Source: an uncultured Candidatus Pelagibacter sp. (GTDB lineage: Bacteria; Pseudomonadota; Alphaproteobacteria; Pelagibacterales; Pelagibacteraceae). From it: a DNA stretch of 40,342 nt. Each line of letters begins with the position of its first letter. Within the stretch, counting starts at the first letter, position 1. Location of the stretch: positions 1-40,342 of the forward strand of contig CAJQRP010000022.1 in assembly GCA_905612365.1 (NCBI GenBank). Direction: 5' to 3'. A program made the position numbers and the translations under genes. Below are positions 9,695-20,135 of this stretch, in pieces. The notes below the pieces were generated by a model. It was not told the origin of the DNA. It saw only the letters and a list, made by a program, of their open reading frames with translations, and did not search any database.

Positions 9695-10249
9695 TTATTT
9701 TAAGCTAATAATTTTATCTGGGTTAGAAACAGAACCGTTATTATTTTGGTCTCCTCTTTTAATTTTATCAACTAGTTCCATACCTTCGATAACCTTACCA
9801 AAAACAGTATATTGTCTATCTAGGAATGATGACTCTTTGAAACAAATAAAAAATTGACTATTAGCACTATTTGGATCTTGTGATCTAGCCATAGACAAGG
9901 TTCCTCTTTCATGTGGTAAGTCACTAAATTCTTCTTTAAGATCTGGTAAATCAGAACCACCCATTCCAGCTTTTTTTAAATCAAATTGGTCATTAGAAGA
10001 GTTACCAAATTGTACATCACCTGTTTGAGCCATAAAACCATCAATTACCCTATGAAATACAACGCCATCGTACTTTCCATCTTTGGCTAATTGTTTAATT
10101 CTTTTAACATGGTTAGGGGCAACATCTTCAAAAAGTTCTATTTTAATGTCTCCATCTTTAAGTTTTAAAATCATTATATTCTCCTCCGCTATTATATTGT
10201 TGGTTAGTATAAAAAATAAAATTAAAAATTTTGTTATAAGTTTATTCAT
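9695..10249 (-). CDS. Peptidyl-prolyl cis-trans isomerase, cyclophilin type
   Basis: VVFHRVIDGFMAQTGDVQFGN, SMARSQDPNSANSQFFICF, FGKVIEGMELVDKI. N-terminal signal-like segment plus a strong internal start at 10174. Confidence 0.93.
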   Translation of the reverse strand: MNKLITKFLILFFILTNNIIAEENIMILKLKDGDIKIELFEDVAPNHVKRIKQLAKDGKYDGVVFHRVIDGFMAQTGDVQFGNSSNDQFDLKKAGMGGSDLPDLKEEFSDLPHERGTLSMARSQDPNSANSQFFICFKESSFLDRQYTVFGKVIEGMELVDKIKRGDQNNNGSVSNPDKIISLK

Positions 10250-10736
10250 ATTTCTCTTTTAAAGACTTTATTGTACTTTTTGTAGTAAATTTTTTTATAT
10301 CACCTTTTAGTCTCACTATTTCTTTAACAAATCTTGATGAAATAATTTGATTTTCAACATCTGACATTAAAAAAATTGTTTCTATATCGTTATTTAATTT
10401 TCTATTCATTCCAGCTAATTGAAATTCATATTCAAAGTCAGATACAGCTCTTAAGCCTCTTAGAATAATATTAGATTTGTATTTTTTACATAAATCAGTT
10501 GTTAATGATGTAAATGAAATAACTTCAATTCTTTTTTTATCAAACTTTAAATCAACAAATAGAGCTTTTTTAATTAACTGTATTCTTTCAAGTGAATTAA
10601 AAAGATAATTTTTATTAGTACCATCAGAAGCAGCAATAATAACTTTATCAAATAATTTTAAAGCTTTTTTAATTACATCAATATGACCAAAGGTTATTGG
10701 GTCAAATGTTCCGGGATATACGGCAACTTTTTTCAT
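10242..10736 (-). CDS. coaD: Phosphopantetheine adenylyltransferase
   Basis: AVYPGTFDPITFGHIDVI, ILRGLRAVSDFEYEFQLAGMNRKL, ISSRFVKEI. Confidence 0.96.
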   Translation of the reverse strand: MKKVAVYPGTFDPITFGHIDVIKKALKLFDKVIIAASDGTNKNYLFNSLERIQLIKKALFVDLKFDKKRIEVISFTSLTTDLCKKYKSNIILRGLRAVSDFEYEFQLAGMNRKLNNDIETIFLMSDVENQIISSRFVKEIVRLKGDIKKFTTKSTIKSLKEKYE

Positions 10737-13285
10737 TACTCCAAGTTATCATCAATTTTTATTGCTGAAACAACTTTTTCATCACCAGATAATTTGATAA
10801 TTCTTACACCTTGAGTATTTCTTCCTGCCGTTCTGATTTCTTTAACAGCAACCCTAATGACTCTTCCTTTATTTGTTGAAATCATAACATCATCTCCTTC
10901 AATAATTGGGAATGATGAACATATACTGCCATTTCTTGGAGAGTTAATAATTCCTATTATACCCTTACCACCTCTATTAGTAACTCTATATTCATTATTC
11001 AAAGTTTTTTTACCGTATCCATTTTCTGTAATAGATAAAACAAATCTTTCTTCAGACTTTGAATCTTTTTTTGTTTTTTCTTTATTTGCAATTGAAAGAG
11101 AAACGATCTCATCATTAGGTGATAGCTCTATACCCTTAATACCTTTAGAAGATCTACCCTTAAATATTCGTAGTTTTTTTGACTCAAATCTAATGCATTT
11201 ACCATTTTTTGTACTTAACATTACATCTTGATCGTCTTTGCAAATTTCAACACCTACGATTTTGTCATTGGGATCTAATTTTATTGCAATTTTTCCAGCT
11301 GAATTAATTGAAGAAAAATCTTCTAGGCTATTTTTTCTAACTTTACCTTTTGCAGTAGCGAAAACAATTTGAAGATTTTTTAGATCAGCTTCATCATCAG
11401 GAAATGGCATTATTGAACTAATAGATTGATGATTTTTTAATGGTAAGATGTTGAATAAAGATTTACCTTTTGATGTAGTTGATCCTTCGGGTATTTTCCA
11501 AGCTTTAATTTTATAAACAAGCCCTTCTGTTGAAAAGAAAAGAACAGAAGTACGAGTGTTAACTGACAATGTTTGAACAACAGAATCTTCATCTCTCGTT
11601 GTGATTCCAGATTTTCCTTTACCACCTCTTTTTTGTTGTTTGACGTTACTTAAGGCTCCTCTTTTAATGTAACCCTGAAGAGTAACTGTAATAATCACTG
11701 CTTCTTTTTGAATAGTCTCTTCGATATCATAGTTTAAAACAGCATCAATAATTTTAGTTCTTCTTGGAACTGCAAACTTTTCTTTGATGGTTTTAAGCTC
11801 TTCACTTATTACGTTTAAAAGTTCTTTTTTAGAATTAATTATTTTTTTATAACCTTTAATCAGGTCAGCTAATTTTTTAATTTCAACTTCTATTTCATTA
11901 ATACCAAGAGCTGTAAGTTTTTGAAGTCTAAGTTCTAAAATAGCAATTACCTGAGGATCAGTTAGTGAGTATAAATCTTTTCCCTTTTTATCTTCAACAA
12001 GTGAAATTAGCTTTAAAGATTTATTTATTTTCCACTTAGTGCTTAATAATGATTTTTTAGCATCATCAGGAGTTTTTGATGATCTTATAATTTTTATAAT
12101 TTTGTCTAAGTTCTCAACAGATACTGATAATCCAATAAGGATGTGAGCTCTATCTTCAGCTTTTTTTAAATCAAACTTAGTTTTTTTGATTATTACATCC
12201 TCACGGAATGTTAGGAAATTTGATAAAAATTCTTTTAAATTACAAATTTTAGGTTTGCCATCAACAATAGCTAAAGTGTTAAAGCCAAAAGAGCTTTCTA
12301 TAGATGTATTTTTATAAAGTAATCTTTTAATAGTTTCTGGTTCAACACCATTTCTTAAATCAATAGCAACTCTAATCCCTTCTCTGTTAGATTCGTCTCT
12401 AATATCTTTTATTCCCTCTATTTTTTTCTCTCTAACAAGTTGGGCAATTCTCTCATTTAAAACTGATTTATTTACTTGATATGGCACAGAAGTTATAACG
12501 AGTCTCTCTCTTCCATTTTTTTGTGCTTCAACACTAATTTCACCTCTAATTTTAAATGATCCACGACCAACATTATATCCAGCTTTAATAATTTCTTTTC
12601 CTATAATAACGCCACCCGTAGGGAAATCTGGTCCAGGTATATGCTTCATTAATTCTTTAATCTTAATATCTTTATTTTCAATTAAAGCTAATGTTCCATC
12701 TATAATTTCACCTAAATTATGTGGGGGAATACTTGTTGCCATTCCAACCGCAATACCACCCGCACCGTTTACTAGTAAATTAGGATATTGAGCAGGCAAG
12801 ACAGTTGGCTCTCTTTCCGTTTCATCATAATTACTTTTGTATTCAACGGTATTTTTTTCTATATCATCAATTAAGTATTGAGAAACTTTAGCTAATCTTG
12901 TTTCTGTATATCTCATAGCCGCAGCTGGATCTCCATCAATAGAACCAAAGTTACCCTGACCTTGAACAAGAGGTAAGCTCATTGAAAAATCTTGAACCAT
13001 TCTGACAAGAGCGTCATAAACAGATTGATCTCCATGCGGGTGATATTTACCAATAACATCACCAACTATTCTTGCCGATTTTCTAAATTGTTTTGACCAA
13101 TCGTAACCACCTTTATACATAGCAAACAATATTCTTCTATGAACAGGTTTAAGTCCATCTCTGACATCAGGAAGAGCCCTACTCACAATTACACTCATTG
13201 CATAGGACAAATAAGATGCGCTCATCTCGTCATGCATTGAAATGATTTTTATATTCTCGTCTTTAGGAATTTCTGTATCTTTCAT
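10736..13285 (-). CDS. gyrA: DNA gyrase subunit A
   Basis: [71 protein letters not shown] GyrA-box-like segment. Confidence 0.97.
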   Translation of the reverse strand: MKDTEIPKDENIKIISMHDEMSASYLSYAMSVIVSRALPDVRDGLKPVHRRILFAMYKGGYDWSKQFRKSARIVGDVIGKYHPHGDQSVYDALVRMVQDFSMSLPLVQGQGNFGSIDGDPAAAMRYTETRLAKVSQYLIDDIEKNTVEYKSNYDETEREPTVLPAQYPNLLVNGAGGIAVGMATSIPPHNLGEIIDGTLALIENKDIKIKELMKHIPGPDFPTGGVIIGKEIIKAGYNVGRGSFKIRGEISVEAQKNGRERLVITSVPYQVNKSVLNERIAQLVREKKIEGIKDIRDESNREGIRVAIDLRNGVEPETIKRLLYKNTSIESSFGFNTLAIVDGKPKICNLKEFLSNFLTFREDVIIKKTKFDLKKAEDRAHILIGLSVSVENLDKIIKIIRSSKTPDDAKKSLLSTKWKINKSLKLISLVEDKKGKDLYSLTDPQVIAILELRLQKLTALGINEIEVEIKKLADLIKGYKKIINSKKELLNVISEELKTIKEKFAVPRRTKIIDAVLNYDIEETIQKEAVIITVTLQGYIKRGALSNVKQQKRGGKGKSGITTRDEDSVVQTLSVNTRTSVLFFSTEGLVYKIKAWKIPEGSTTSKGKSLFNILPLKNHQSISSIMPFPDDEADLKNLQIVFATAKGKVRKNSLEDFSSINSAGKIAIKLDPNDKIVGVEICKDDQDVMLSTKNGKCIRFESKKLRIFKGRSSKGIKGIELSPNDEIVSLSIANKEKTKKDSKSEERFVLSITENGYGKKTLNNEYRVTNRGGKGIIGIINSPRNGSICSSFPIIEGDDVMISTNKGRVIRVAVKEIRTAGRNTQGVRIIKLSGDEKVVSAIKIDDNLE

Positions 13286-13290
13286 AGAAA

Positions 13291-13752
13291 CTAAAAGGGA
13301 ATTTCGTCATCCATATCATTAGGGGCTTGGGGGCTATCATCAGGATTGCTAGCAACAGCTTGCGAATTGTCATTTTGAATACCACCACCGCCAGTGTTTC
13401 CACCACCTAACATAGTGAGTGAAGAATTGTATCCTTGAATTACAATTTCAGTTGAATACTTGTCTTGACCAGACTGTTCATCTTTCCATTTTCTAGTCGT
13501 TATCTGTCCCTCAACATAAATTTGAGCACCTTTTTTCAAATATTGCTGAACAACATTGACTAACCCTTCATTAAATACAACTATTCGGTGCCATTCTGTT
13601 TTTTCTTTTTTTTCGCCAGTTGCTTTATCTTTCCAAGATTGGCTAGTAGCTAAACTTAAGGTAGCAAGACTTTTGCCATTTGACATTTGTTTGATTTCTG
13701 GGTCTGCGCCTAAACGCCCAATTAATAATACTTTATTTAAACTTCCAGCCAT
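13291..13752 (-). CDS. ssb: Single-stranded DNA-binding protein
   Basis: [18 protein letters not shown]...[10 protein letters not shown]...[15 protein letters not shown], acidic C-terminal tip DMDDEIPF. Confidence 0.97.
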   Translation of the reverse strand: MAGSLNKVLLIGRLGADPEIKQMSNGKSLATLSLATSQSWKDKATGEKKEKTEWHRIVVFNEGLVNVVQQYLKKGAQIYVEGQITTRKWKDEQSGQDKYSTEIVIQGYNSSLTMLGGGNTGGGGIQNDNSQAVASNPDDSPQAPNDMDDEIPF

Positions 13753-13840
13753 AATATTTATAATTCTTTATTTATTTAATTAATTTTATATCACAATACA
13801 AACTCAATATTAATTTTATTAATTTAAAGCAACTAAAATT

Positions 13841-16720
13841 ATGATTAAAAAGATAGTTATTAAGGGTGCAAAAGAGCATAACTTAAAGAATGTTTCAGTA
13901 GAAATACCGAAAGATCAGTTTGTTGTAATTACTGGTCTTTCTGGTTCAGGAAAATCCTCACTAGCATTTGACACTGTCTATGCAGAAGGACAAAGAAGGT
14001 ATGTTGAAAGTTTATCAGCTTATGCTCGTCAATTTTTGGATAAAATGAAAAAACCAAATGTTGATCTTATCGAGGGATTAAGTCCAGCTATAGCCATAGA
14101 GCAAAAAAATACATCTAAAAATCCAAGGTCAACTGTTGCAACAGTAACGGAAATTTATGACTACATGAGAGTGTTATATGCAAGGGCTGGTGTGCCCTAC
14201 TCACCATTCACAGGAAAACCAATAACATCACAAACAATAACTCAGATTGTAGACTTAATAAAAAAGTTACCTAAAAAAGCTACTATATATGTTTATGCTC
14301 CAGTTGTTCGTGGTCGTAAGGGTGAGTATAGAAAGGATATTTTAAGTTATAAAAGAAGAGGTTTTAGAAAGATTAAAATTGATGAAGTCTTATATGAAAT
14401 AGATAATGCACCCAATTTAGATAAAAAACTCAAGCATGACATATCTGTTTTAGTTGATAGAATTGTTTTGAATTCCAATCTTGGTAATAGACTTGCTGAA
14501 AGTATTGAGACAGCTGTAAATTTATCAAATGGATTGGTATTTGTTGAGTATGAAGATGAAACATTGCCACAAAAATTTAGAAAAATTGAAAAATTAATTT
14601 ATTCTACAAAATTTGCCTGTCCAGAAAGTGGTTTTACAATTGAAGAGATTGAACCAAGACTTTTTTCTTTTAATAGTCCGTACGGAGCGTGCGCAGAATG
14701 TGAAGGCATTGGAATAAAGTTAAACGTAGATCCGAACCTTGTAGTTCCTGATGAGAAAAAAAGTATAGCAGATGGTGCCATAGAACCATGGGCCAAATCA
14801 ACAACACTATATTATGCACAAACCTTGGCCTCTATTGCTAAACATTATGGATTTTCTTTAGATGAAAGATGGAAAAAACTTCCAAAAAAATTTAGAGATG
14901 TAATATTGTTTGGATCAGATGAAGAAGAAATTAAGTTTGTTTATGACGATGGTTATGAAAAATATTCTCATAAAAAAACTTTTGAAGGTGTAATAAATAA
15001 TCTTGAAAGAAGATTTCTTGAATCTGATAGTGAATGGAAAAGAGAAGCGATAGCTGAATATCAATCTGATTCTGCTTGTGAAGGATGTAACGGTAATAGA
15101 TTAAAAGAAGAAGCCTTATGTGTTAAAATTGATAATCAGAATATAAGCGAAGTAACTAAAAAATCTATTCTAGATGCAGCTAAATGGTTTAAAGGCTTAG
15201 AACAAAACCTTGATAAACGACAATTTAAGATAGCAGAACATATTTTAAAAGAAATTAATGAAAGACTAACTTTCCTTTTAAATGTTGGGCTTGAATATTT
15301 AACATTATCCAGAGAGTCAGGTACTCTTTCTGGAGGTGAGGCTCAAAGAATAAGACTCGCGTCACAAATTGGTTCTGGATTAACTGGTGTACTGTATGTA
15401 CTTGATGAACCCTCTATCGGATTGCATCAAAAAGATAATGTTAAATTAATAAATGCATTAAAAAGACTAAGAGATTTAGGTAACACTGTAATTGTTGTTG
15501 AACATGATACGGAAACGATGGAAAATGCAGATCATATAATAGATATGGGTCCAGAAGCCGGAACTAATGGTGGTGAAATAATTGCACAAGGTACTTATGA
15601 TGAAATACTAAAAAATAAAAACAGTATTACTGGTCAATACTTATCTCATAAAAAGTATATAGAAATTCCAAGAACTAGAAGGCTTGCAAAAAATGGAAGG
15701 TTTGTTGAAATTAATGGTGCTAGTGGAAATAATTTGAATAACGTTAATCTTAAAATTCCAACAGGAAGTTTTACTTGTGTAACAGGTGTTTCTGGTAGTG
15801 GTAAATCTACACTAATATTACAAACGTTATATCATGCGCTAAATTTAACCCTAAATAACAAGGCTAGAAAAGTTCCTAAAGAGTTTAAGAGTTATAAAGG
15901 TGTTGAGCTTATAGATAAGATAATAGATATAGATCAGTCTCCTATTGGAAGAACACCTAGATCAAACCCAGCGACCTATACAGGAGCTTTTGGCCCTATT
16001 AGAGATTGGTTTACAGCGCTACCAGAGTCAAAAACAAGAGGATACAAGCCAGGCAGATTTTCTTTTAATGTTAAAGGTGGAAGATGTGAGGCTTGTGAAG
16101 GTGATGGTGTAATTACATACGAGATGCACTTCTTACCCGATGTATATATTCAATGTGATGAATGTAAGGGAACTAGGTACAACAGAGAAACTCTTGAGAT
16201 AAAATTTAAAGATAAAAGTATTGCCGATGTATTAGATATGTCAGTAGATGAAGGATGTGAGTATTTTGAAAATATTTCAAATATTAAAACAAAACTATTA
16301 ACATTAAAAAAAGTAGGCCTTGGCTATATAAAAATTGGACAGCAGGCAACAACACTATCTGGTGGTGAAGCTCAACGTATTAAATTAGCTAAGGAATTAT
16401 CAAAAAGATCTACAGGAAGAACCATGTACATATTAGATGAACCAACAACAGGTCTTCATCAACATGATATTAAAAAACTATTAGAAATACTTCATACATT
16501 TGTAGCTCTAGGAAATACGGTTGTTGTTATTGAGCATAATTTGGATGTAATCAAAACAGCTGATTATATTGTTGATATGGGTCCTGAAGGTGGTGTCAAA
16601 GGTGGAAATATTATCGCAGAGGGAAAACCAGAGGACATTATTAAAATAAAAGGTAGCTATACCGGAGAATTCTTAAAACCTATGCTAGAAGAAAAATTTA
16701 AAAAGAAGTTAAAGATTTAA
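13841..16720 (+). CDS. uvrA: Excinuclease ABC subunit A
   Basis: [46 protein letters not shown] x2, [10 protein letters not shown], Cys-rich segment [29 protein letters not shown]. Confidence 0.98.
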   Translation: MIKKIVIKGAKEHNLKNVSVEIPKDQFVVITGLSGSGKSSLAFDTVYAEGQRRYVESLSAYARQFLDKMKKPNVDLIEGLSPAIAIEQKNTSKNPRSTVATVTEIYDYMRVLYARAGVPYSPFTGKPITSQTITQIVDLIKKLPKKATIYVYAPVVRGRKGEYRKDILSYKRRGFRKIKIDEVLYEIDNAPNLDKKLKHDISVLVDRIVLNSNLGNRLAESIETAVNLSNGLVFVEYEDETLPQKFRKIEKLIYSTKFACPESGFTIEEIEPRLFSFNSPYGACAECEGIGIKLNVDPNLVVPDEKKSIADGAIEPWAKSTTLYYAQTLASIAKHYGFSLDERWKKLPKKFRDVILFGSDEEEIKFVYDDGYEKYSHKKTFEGVINNLERRFLESDSEWKREAIAEYQSDSACEGCNGNRLKEEALCVKIDNQNISEVTKKSILDAAKWFKGLEQNLDKRQFKIAEHILKEINERLTFLLNVGLEYLTLSRESGTLSGGEAQRIRLASQIGSGLTGVLYVLDEPSIGLHQKDNVKLINALKRLRDLGNTVIVVEHDTETMENADHIIDMGPEAGTNGGEIIAQGTYDEILKNKNSITGQYLSHKKYIEIPRTRRLAKNGRFVEINGASGNNLNNVNLKIPTGSFTCVTGVSGSGKSTLILQTLYHALNLTLNNKARKVPKEFKSYKGVELIDKIIDIDQSPIGRTPRSNPATYTGAFGPIRDWFTALPESKTRGYKPGRFSFNVKGGRCEACEGDGVITYEMHFLPDVYIQCDECKGTRYNRETLEIKFKDKSIADVLDMSVDEGCEYFENISNIKTKLLTLKKVGLGYIKIGQQATTLSGGEAQRIKLAKELSKRSTGRTMYILDEPTTGLHQHDIKKLLEILHTFVALGNTVVVIEHNLDVIKTADYIVDMGPEGGVKGGNIIAEGKPEDIIKIKGSYTGEFLKPMLEEKFKKKLKI

Positions 16721-16735
16721 ACAATTAGTGTATAA

Positions 16736-17341
16736 ATGATTCTAATTATGGGTAATTTACTATCATCGCTTCCAAAAACAATTCATGCATCATTAGGATT
16801 GGCTATAATTCTATTTCTAGGATTATTTTATGGTAATGGTGGTTTTGATTTTGATACAATTTTTTGGAGTTGGTTAACAAGATTGATTCATGTAACGGTT
16901 GCTATCATGTGGATTGGTCTACTTTGGTATTTTAACTTTGTTCAAATTCCAAACATGCCTAAAATCCCTGATGAGCAAAAACCTGCTATTGGTAAAGTTA
17001 TTGCGCCAGCAGCTTTGTTTTATTTTAGATGGGCAGCTTTACTAACGATATTATCTGGATTAATTTTAGCACATTTAAATGGTTATTTACACGATGCCAT
17101 GACTTTAGGTGGTGGTGGAAAAAGTACGGCTATTGGCATTGGGATGTGGCTGGGTTTATACATGGCATTCAATGTTTGGTTTATAATTTGGCCAAATCAA
17201 AAAAGAGCACTAGGTATGGTTGAGTGCGAACCTGATGTTAAAGCAAAATCAGCAAGAACAGCAATGTTGTTTTCAAGAACAAACACTCTTTTATCGTTAC
17301 CAATGTTACTTTCAATGGTAGCGGCTCAAAATCTTTATTAA
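16736..17341 (+). CDS. Urate hydroxylase PuuD-like (Urate_ox_N-like) integral membrane protein
   Basis: TRLIHVTVAIMWIGLLWYFNFVQIP...AAALLTILSGLILAHLNGY...GIGMWLGLYMAFNVWFIIWPNQKR; no CxxCH cytochrome-c motif. Alternative start ATG at 16748. Confidence 0.7.
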   Translation: MILIMGNLLSSLPKTIHASLGLAIILFLGLFYGNGGFDFDTIFWSWLTRLIHVTVAIMWIGLLWYFNFVQIPNMPKIPDEQKPAIGKVIAPAALFYFRWAALLTILSGLILAHLNGYLHDAMTLGGGGKSTAIGIGMWLGLYMAFNVWFIIWPNQKRALGMVECEPDVKAKSARTAMLFSRTNTLLSLPMLLSMVAAQNLY

Positions 17342-17343
17342 AT

Positions 17344-18231
17344 CTACTCGGTATCTTCTTTTAGGATTGTTTTTTGTGAAACTCTAAGTTTCACAAGTAT
17401 AGGATTAGCAATATAAATTGAAGAATAAGTTCCAAATACAACACCCATAATCATAGCTAAGGAAAAACCTTTTAATATTTCTCCACCAAATAAATAAATT
17501 GAAACTAAAGCAAGTAATGTTGTGGCTGATGTAATTATAGTTCTTGAAAGTGTTTCATTGATTGAGATATTTGTAAGTTCATAAATTTTGATGTCAGAAA
17601 ACTTTCTTAAATTTTCTCTAACTCTGTCATAAATTACAACAGTATCGTTCATTGAATAACCTACTATGGTTAAAACAGCAGCAACTATTGATAGATTTAT
17701 TTCTAAACTAAATAGTGAGAAAAGACCTAGTGTTATAATGACGTCATGGAATAAGGCCAAAATAGCACCTAAACTAAATTGCCATTCAAATCTTATCCAT
17801 ATGTAAAATAACATTGCAGCTAGAGATAGTGCGATTGCAATAATACCAGACTTTAATAATTCAGAGCTAACTTTGGGACCTACATTTTCAACTCTTCTGA
17901 AATTAAAAGACCCTCCCAAAGAAGATGTTAAATCTTTTTTAATAACCTCAATGGTGTTTGCATCTGTGTCTTTTTTCTCTATCTTAATTAAAAAATCATT
18001 CTCATTACCAAATTTTTTAACATTAAAATCTCCTAAATTCATTTGGCTAAAAGATTGTCTTAGAGATGTAACATTGATGTTTTTATCATTTGATCTTAAC
18101 TCAATTAAAGTTCCACCTTTAAAATCTACACCAAAATTAAGTCCTTTAAAAAATAACAATAGAATAGATGCCACTACTAGACCCAAAGAGATGAGATTAA
18201 ATAGTTTATAAAATTTATTAAAATTAATCAT
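17344..18231 (-). CDS. secF: Protein translocase subunit SecF
   Basis: GLNFGVDFKGGTLIELR, LTIVGYSMNDTVVIYDRVRENLR, SINETLSRTIITSATTLLALVSIYLFGG. Confidence 0.97.
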   Translation of the reverse strand: MINFNKFYKLFNLISLGLVVASILLLFFKGLNFGVDFKGGTLIELRSNDKNINVTSLRQSFSQMNLGDFNVKKFGNENDFLIKIEKKDTDANTIEVIKKDLTSSLGGSFNFRRVENVGPKVSSELLKSGIIAIALSLAAMLFYIWIRFEWQFSLGAILALFHDVIITLGLFSLFSLEINLSIVAAVLTIVGYSMNDTVVIYDRVRENLRKFSDIKIYELTNISINETLSRTIITSATTLLALVSIYLFGGEILKGFSLAMIMGVVFGTYSSIYIANPILVKLRVSQKTILKEDTE

Positions 18232-19785
18232 TTATATTAGTTTAGTTTTTTCTTTATTTCTTACCACGTAAAGACCAGTAAGCATTCTTGCAATAAAATA
18301 AACTGAAAACAGTGTAGTAAAAATTCCTACAGCTAAGGTCACAGAGAAACCTTTAACAGGCCCTGAGCCCATAAAGAATAAGATTACAGCTGCAATTAAT
18401 GTAGTTATATTTGCATCTATAATTGCAGTTTTTGATTTAACGTAACCAGTATCAAAAGCTATTATATTATTTTTTTCTTTTTTACATTCTTCTTTAATTC
18501 TTTCAAAAATTAACACATTAGCGTCAACAGCCATACCAACAGTTAAAATAATACCAGCTATGCCTGGTAATGTTAATGTTGCTTCAAATAATGTGAGTAT
18601 ACCTACTAAAAAAAATAGATTAACTAAAAGTGTTATATTGGCTATCAAACCAAATATCTTATATTTAAAAAACATAAAAATAATCACAAGTAAAAAACCA
18701 ATCATTAGGGCAATAACACCAGCATTGATTGAGTCCTGTCCAAGATCAGGTCCTACAGTTCTTTCTTCAATTATATTTAGTGGTGCTGGTAAGGCTCCAG
18801 ATCTAAGCAATAATGCTAAATCTGTTGCTGATTGAAATGTAAAATTACCACTAATCTGACCATTTCCACTTGCTATAGTATCTCTAATTACTGGAGCACT
18901 AACAATTTTTCCATCTAAAACAATTGCTAACTGTTTACCAACTCCTGTACTTGTTGCTTTACCAAATCTTTTTGCACCCACCCGATCAAGAGTAAATGAT
19001 ACTACGGTTTCATTTGTTTGGTTGTTCATTTGTGGTTGAGCATCAAGTAAGTTTTCACCATTTAGAATTATTCTTTTACTAACCATTGCTTCACTCATGC
19101 CATCTTCAAATTGAAGCATTTCAGTGCCAAAAGTGTCATTCTTATTTTGAGTGACAAATCTAAAAGTTAGGTTTGCGGTTTTACCTAGTAGAGATTTTAT
19201 TCTCATAGGATCATCCAAACCAGGAAGCTCTACAAGAATTCTATTATTACCTCTTTTTATTATATTTGGTTCATTTGTCCCAACTTCATCAACTCTTCTT
19301 CTAACGATTTCTAGAGCTTGATCTTGAGATGATGTTTTAATTTCAATGAGTCCATATTTAGAAAGTGACAGTGTAAATTTACTATCTTCTATTATTACAT
19401 CAAATTGATGTGATTTATACTGATTGTAATAAGGGTTAATCTCACTCTCTTTATCAAGAAAAAAAGCTTCAACTGAACCAACATCCATTATAGGGGTAGT
19501 AAACACTATTGTTTTATCTTGTATTCTTAAATCATTAAAATTAATTTTCTTACTCTTTAGAAAATTCCTTATAACAGTAGTCGTATTTTGTAGTTTTTGT
19601 ATTTCGACAGGTTCATTATCTATTTCAAGTAATAAATAAGACCCTCCCTGCAAGTCAAGGCCAAGGTTTATTCTTTTCGAGATAAAGCTATTTTCAGGAT
19701 CTTGAAAGTTTGATAGTGCAAAATAAATAAAAAAAAGTGTTACAAAAGAAACTAAAGTAATTCTTATTTTGGAAAAGTATAACAC
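18232..19785 (-). CDS. secD: Protein translocase subunit SecD
   Basis: INLGLDLQGGSYLLLEID, RRVDEVGTNEPNIIKRGNNRILVELPG, GAGIILTVGMAVDANVLIFERIKEE-like segment. Confidence 0.97.
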   Translation of the reverse strand: MLYFSKIRITLVSFVTLFFIYFALSNFQDPENSFISKRINLGLDLQGGSYLLLEIDNEPVEIQKLQNTTTVIRNFLKSKKINFNDLRIQDKTIVFTTPIMDVGSVEAFFLDKESEINPYYNQYKSHQFDVIIEDSKFTLSLSKYGLIEIKTSSQDQALEIVRRRVDEVGTNEPNIIKRGNNRILVELPGLDDPMRIKSLLGKTANLTFRFVTQNKNDTFGTEMLQFEDGMSEAMVSKRIILNGENLLDAQPQMNNQTNETVVSFTLDRVGAKRFGKATSTGVGKQLAIVLDGKIVSAPVIRDTIASGNGQISGNFTFQSATDLALLLRSGALPAPLNIIEERTVGPDLGQDSINAGVIALMIGFLLVIIFMFFKYKIFGLIANITLLVNLFFLVGILTLFEATLTLPGIAGIILTVGMAVDANVLIFERIKEECKKEKNNIIAFDTGYVKSKTAIIDANITTLIAAVILFFMGSGPVKGFSVTLAVGIFTTLFSVYFIARMLTGLYVVRNKEKTKLI

Positions 19786-19797
19786 TTTAGTTTGATG

Positions 19798-20082
19798 TTA
19801 TTTTTTTACTTCAGGAGCGTTAAGTAATCCTTGGATACCAGTAGATTTGATAATTTCAACTTTAACGTTATCAGCAATTTGCACTTCAACTTTTTCATTA
19901 TCAATAATTCTTTCAACTGTACCAATGATACCAGCAGATGTTACAACCTTGTCGCCTCTTGATAAGTTTTCTACCATGGCTTTATGCTCTTTAACTTTCT
20001 TTTGTTGAGGTCTTATTAAAAAAAAGTAAAAAATAACAAATATTAAAATTAGCGGTATAAATTGTCCTATTCCTGAATCCAT
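19798..20082 (-). CDS. yajC: Preprotein translocase subunit YajC
   Basis: FIPLILIFVIFYFFLIRPQQKKVKEHKAMVENLSRGDKVVTSAGIIGTV. Confidence 0.96.
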   Translation of the reverse strand: MDSGIGQFIPLILIFVIFYFFLIRPQQKKVKEHKAMVENLSRGDKVVTSAGIIGTVERIIDNEKVEVQIADNVKVEIIKSTGIQGLLNAPEVKK

Positions 20083-20135
20083 AATTCTCCTTAATTAAAG
20101 TGAATACTTACAACATCTATTAAATTAAAACAACT

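Noticed and set aside
10857-11231. Plus-strand ORF of 124 aa antisense to gyrA
   Set aside because: Shadow of the GyrA C-terminal domain; hydrophobic low-complexity composition typical of antisense translation.
14620-14710. UvrA Cys-rich motif CPESG lacking a second Cys (E. coli CPICG)
   Set aside because: From memory, alphaproteobacterial UvrA commonly has CPxSG here, so this is a lineage feature rather than a novelty.
14599-14796. Minus-strand ORF antisense to uvrA
   Set aside because: Shadow ORF opposite the conserved UvrA Cys-rich segment.
17029-17223. Alternate-frame ORF within the PuuD-like gene
   Set aside because: The main frame has clear membrane-protein homology; the alternate frame lacks it.
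17873-18835. Plus-strand ORFs antisense to secF and secD (17873-18211, 18560-18835)
   Set aside because: Fully inside conserved secDF coding sequence; no motif support.
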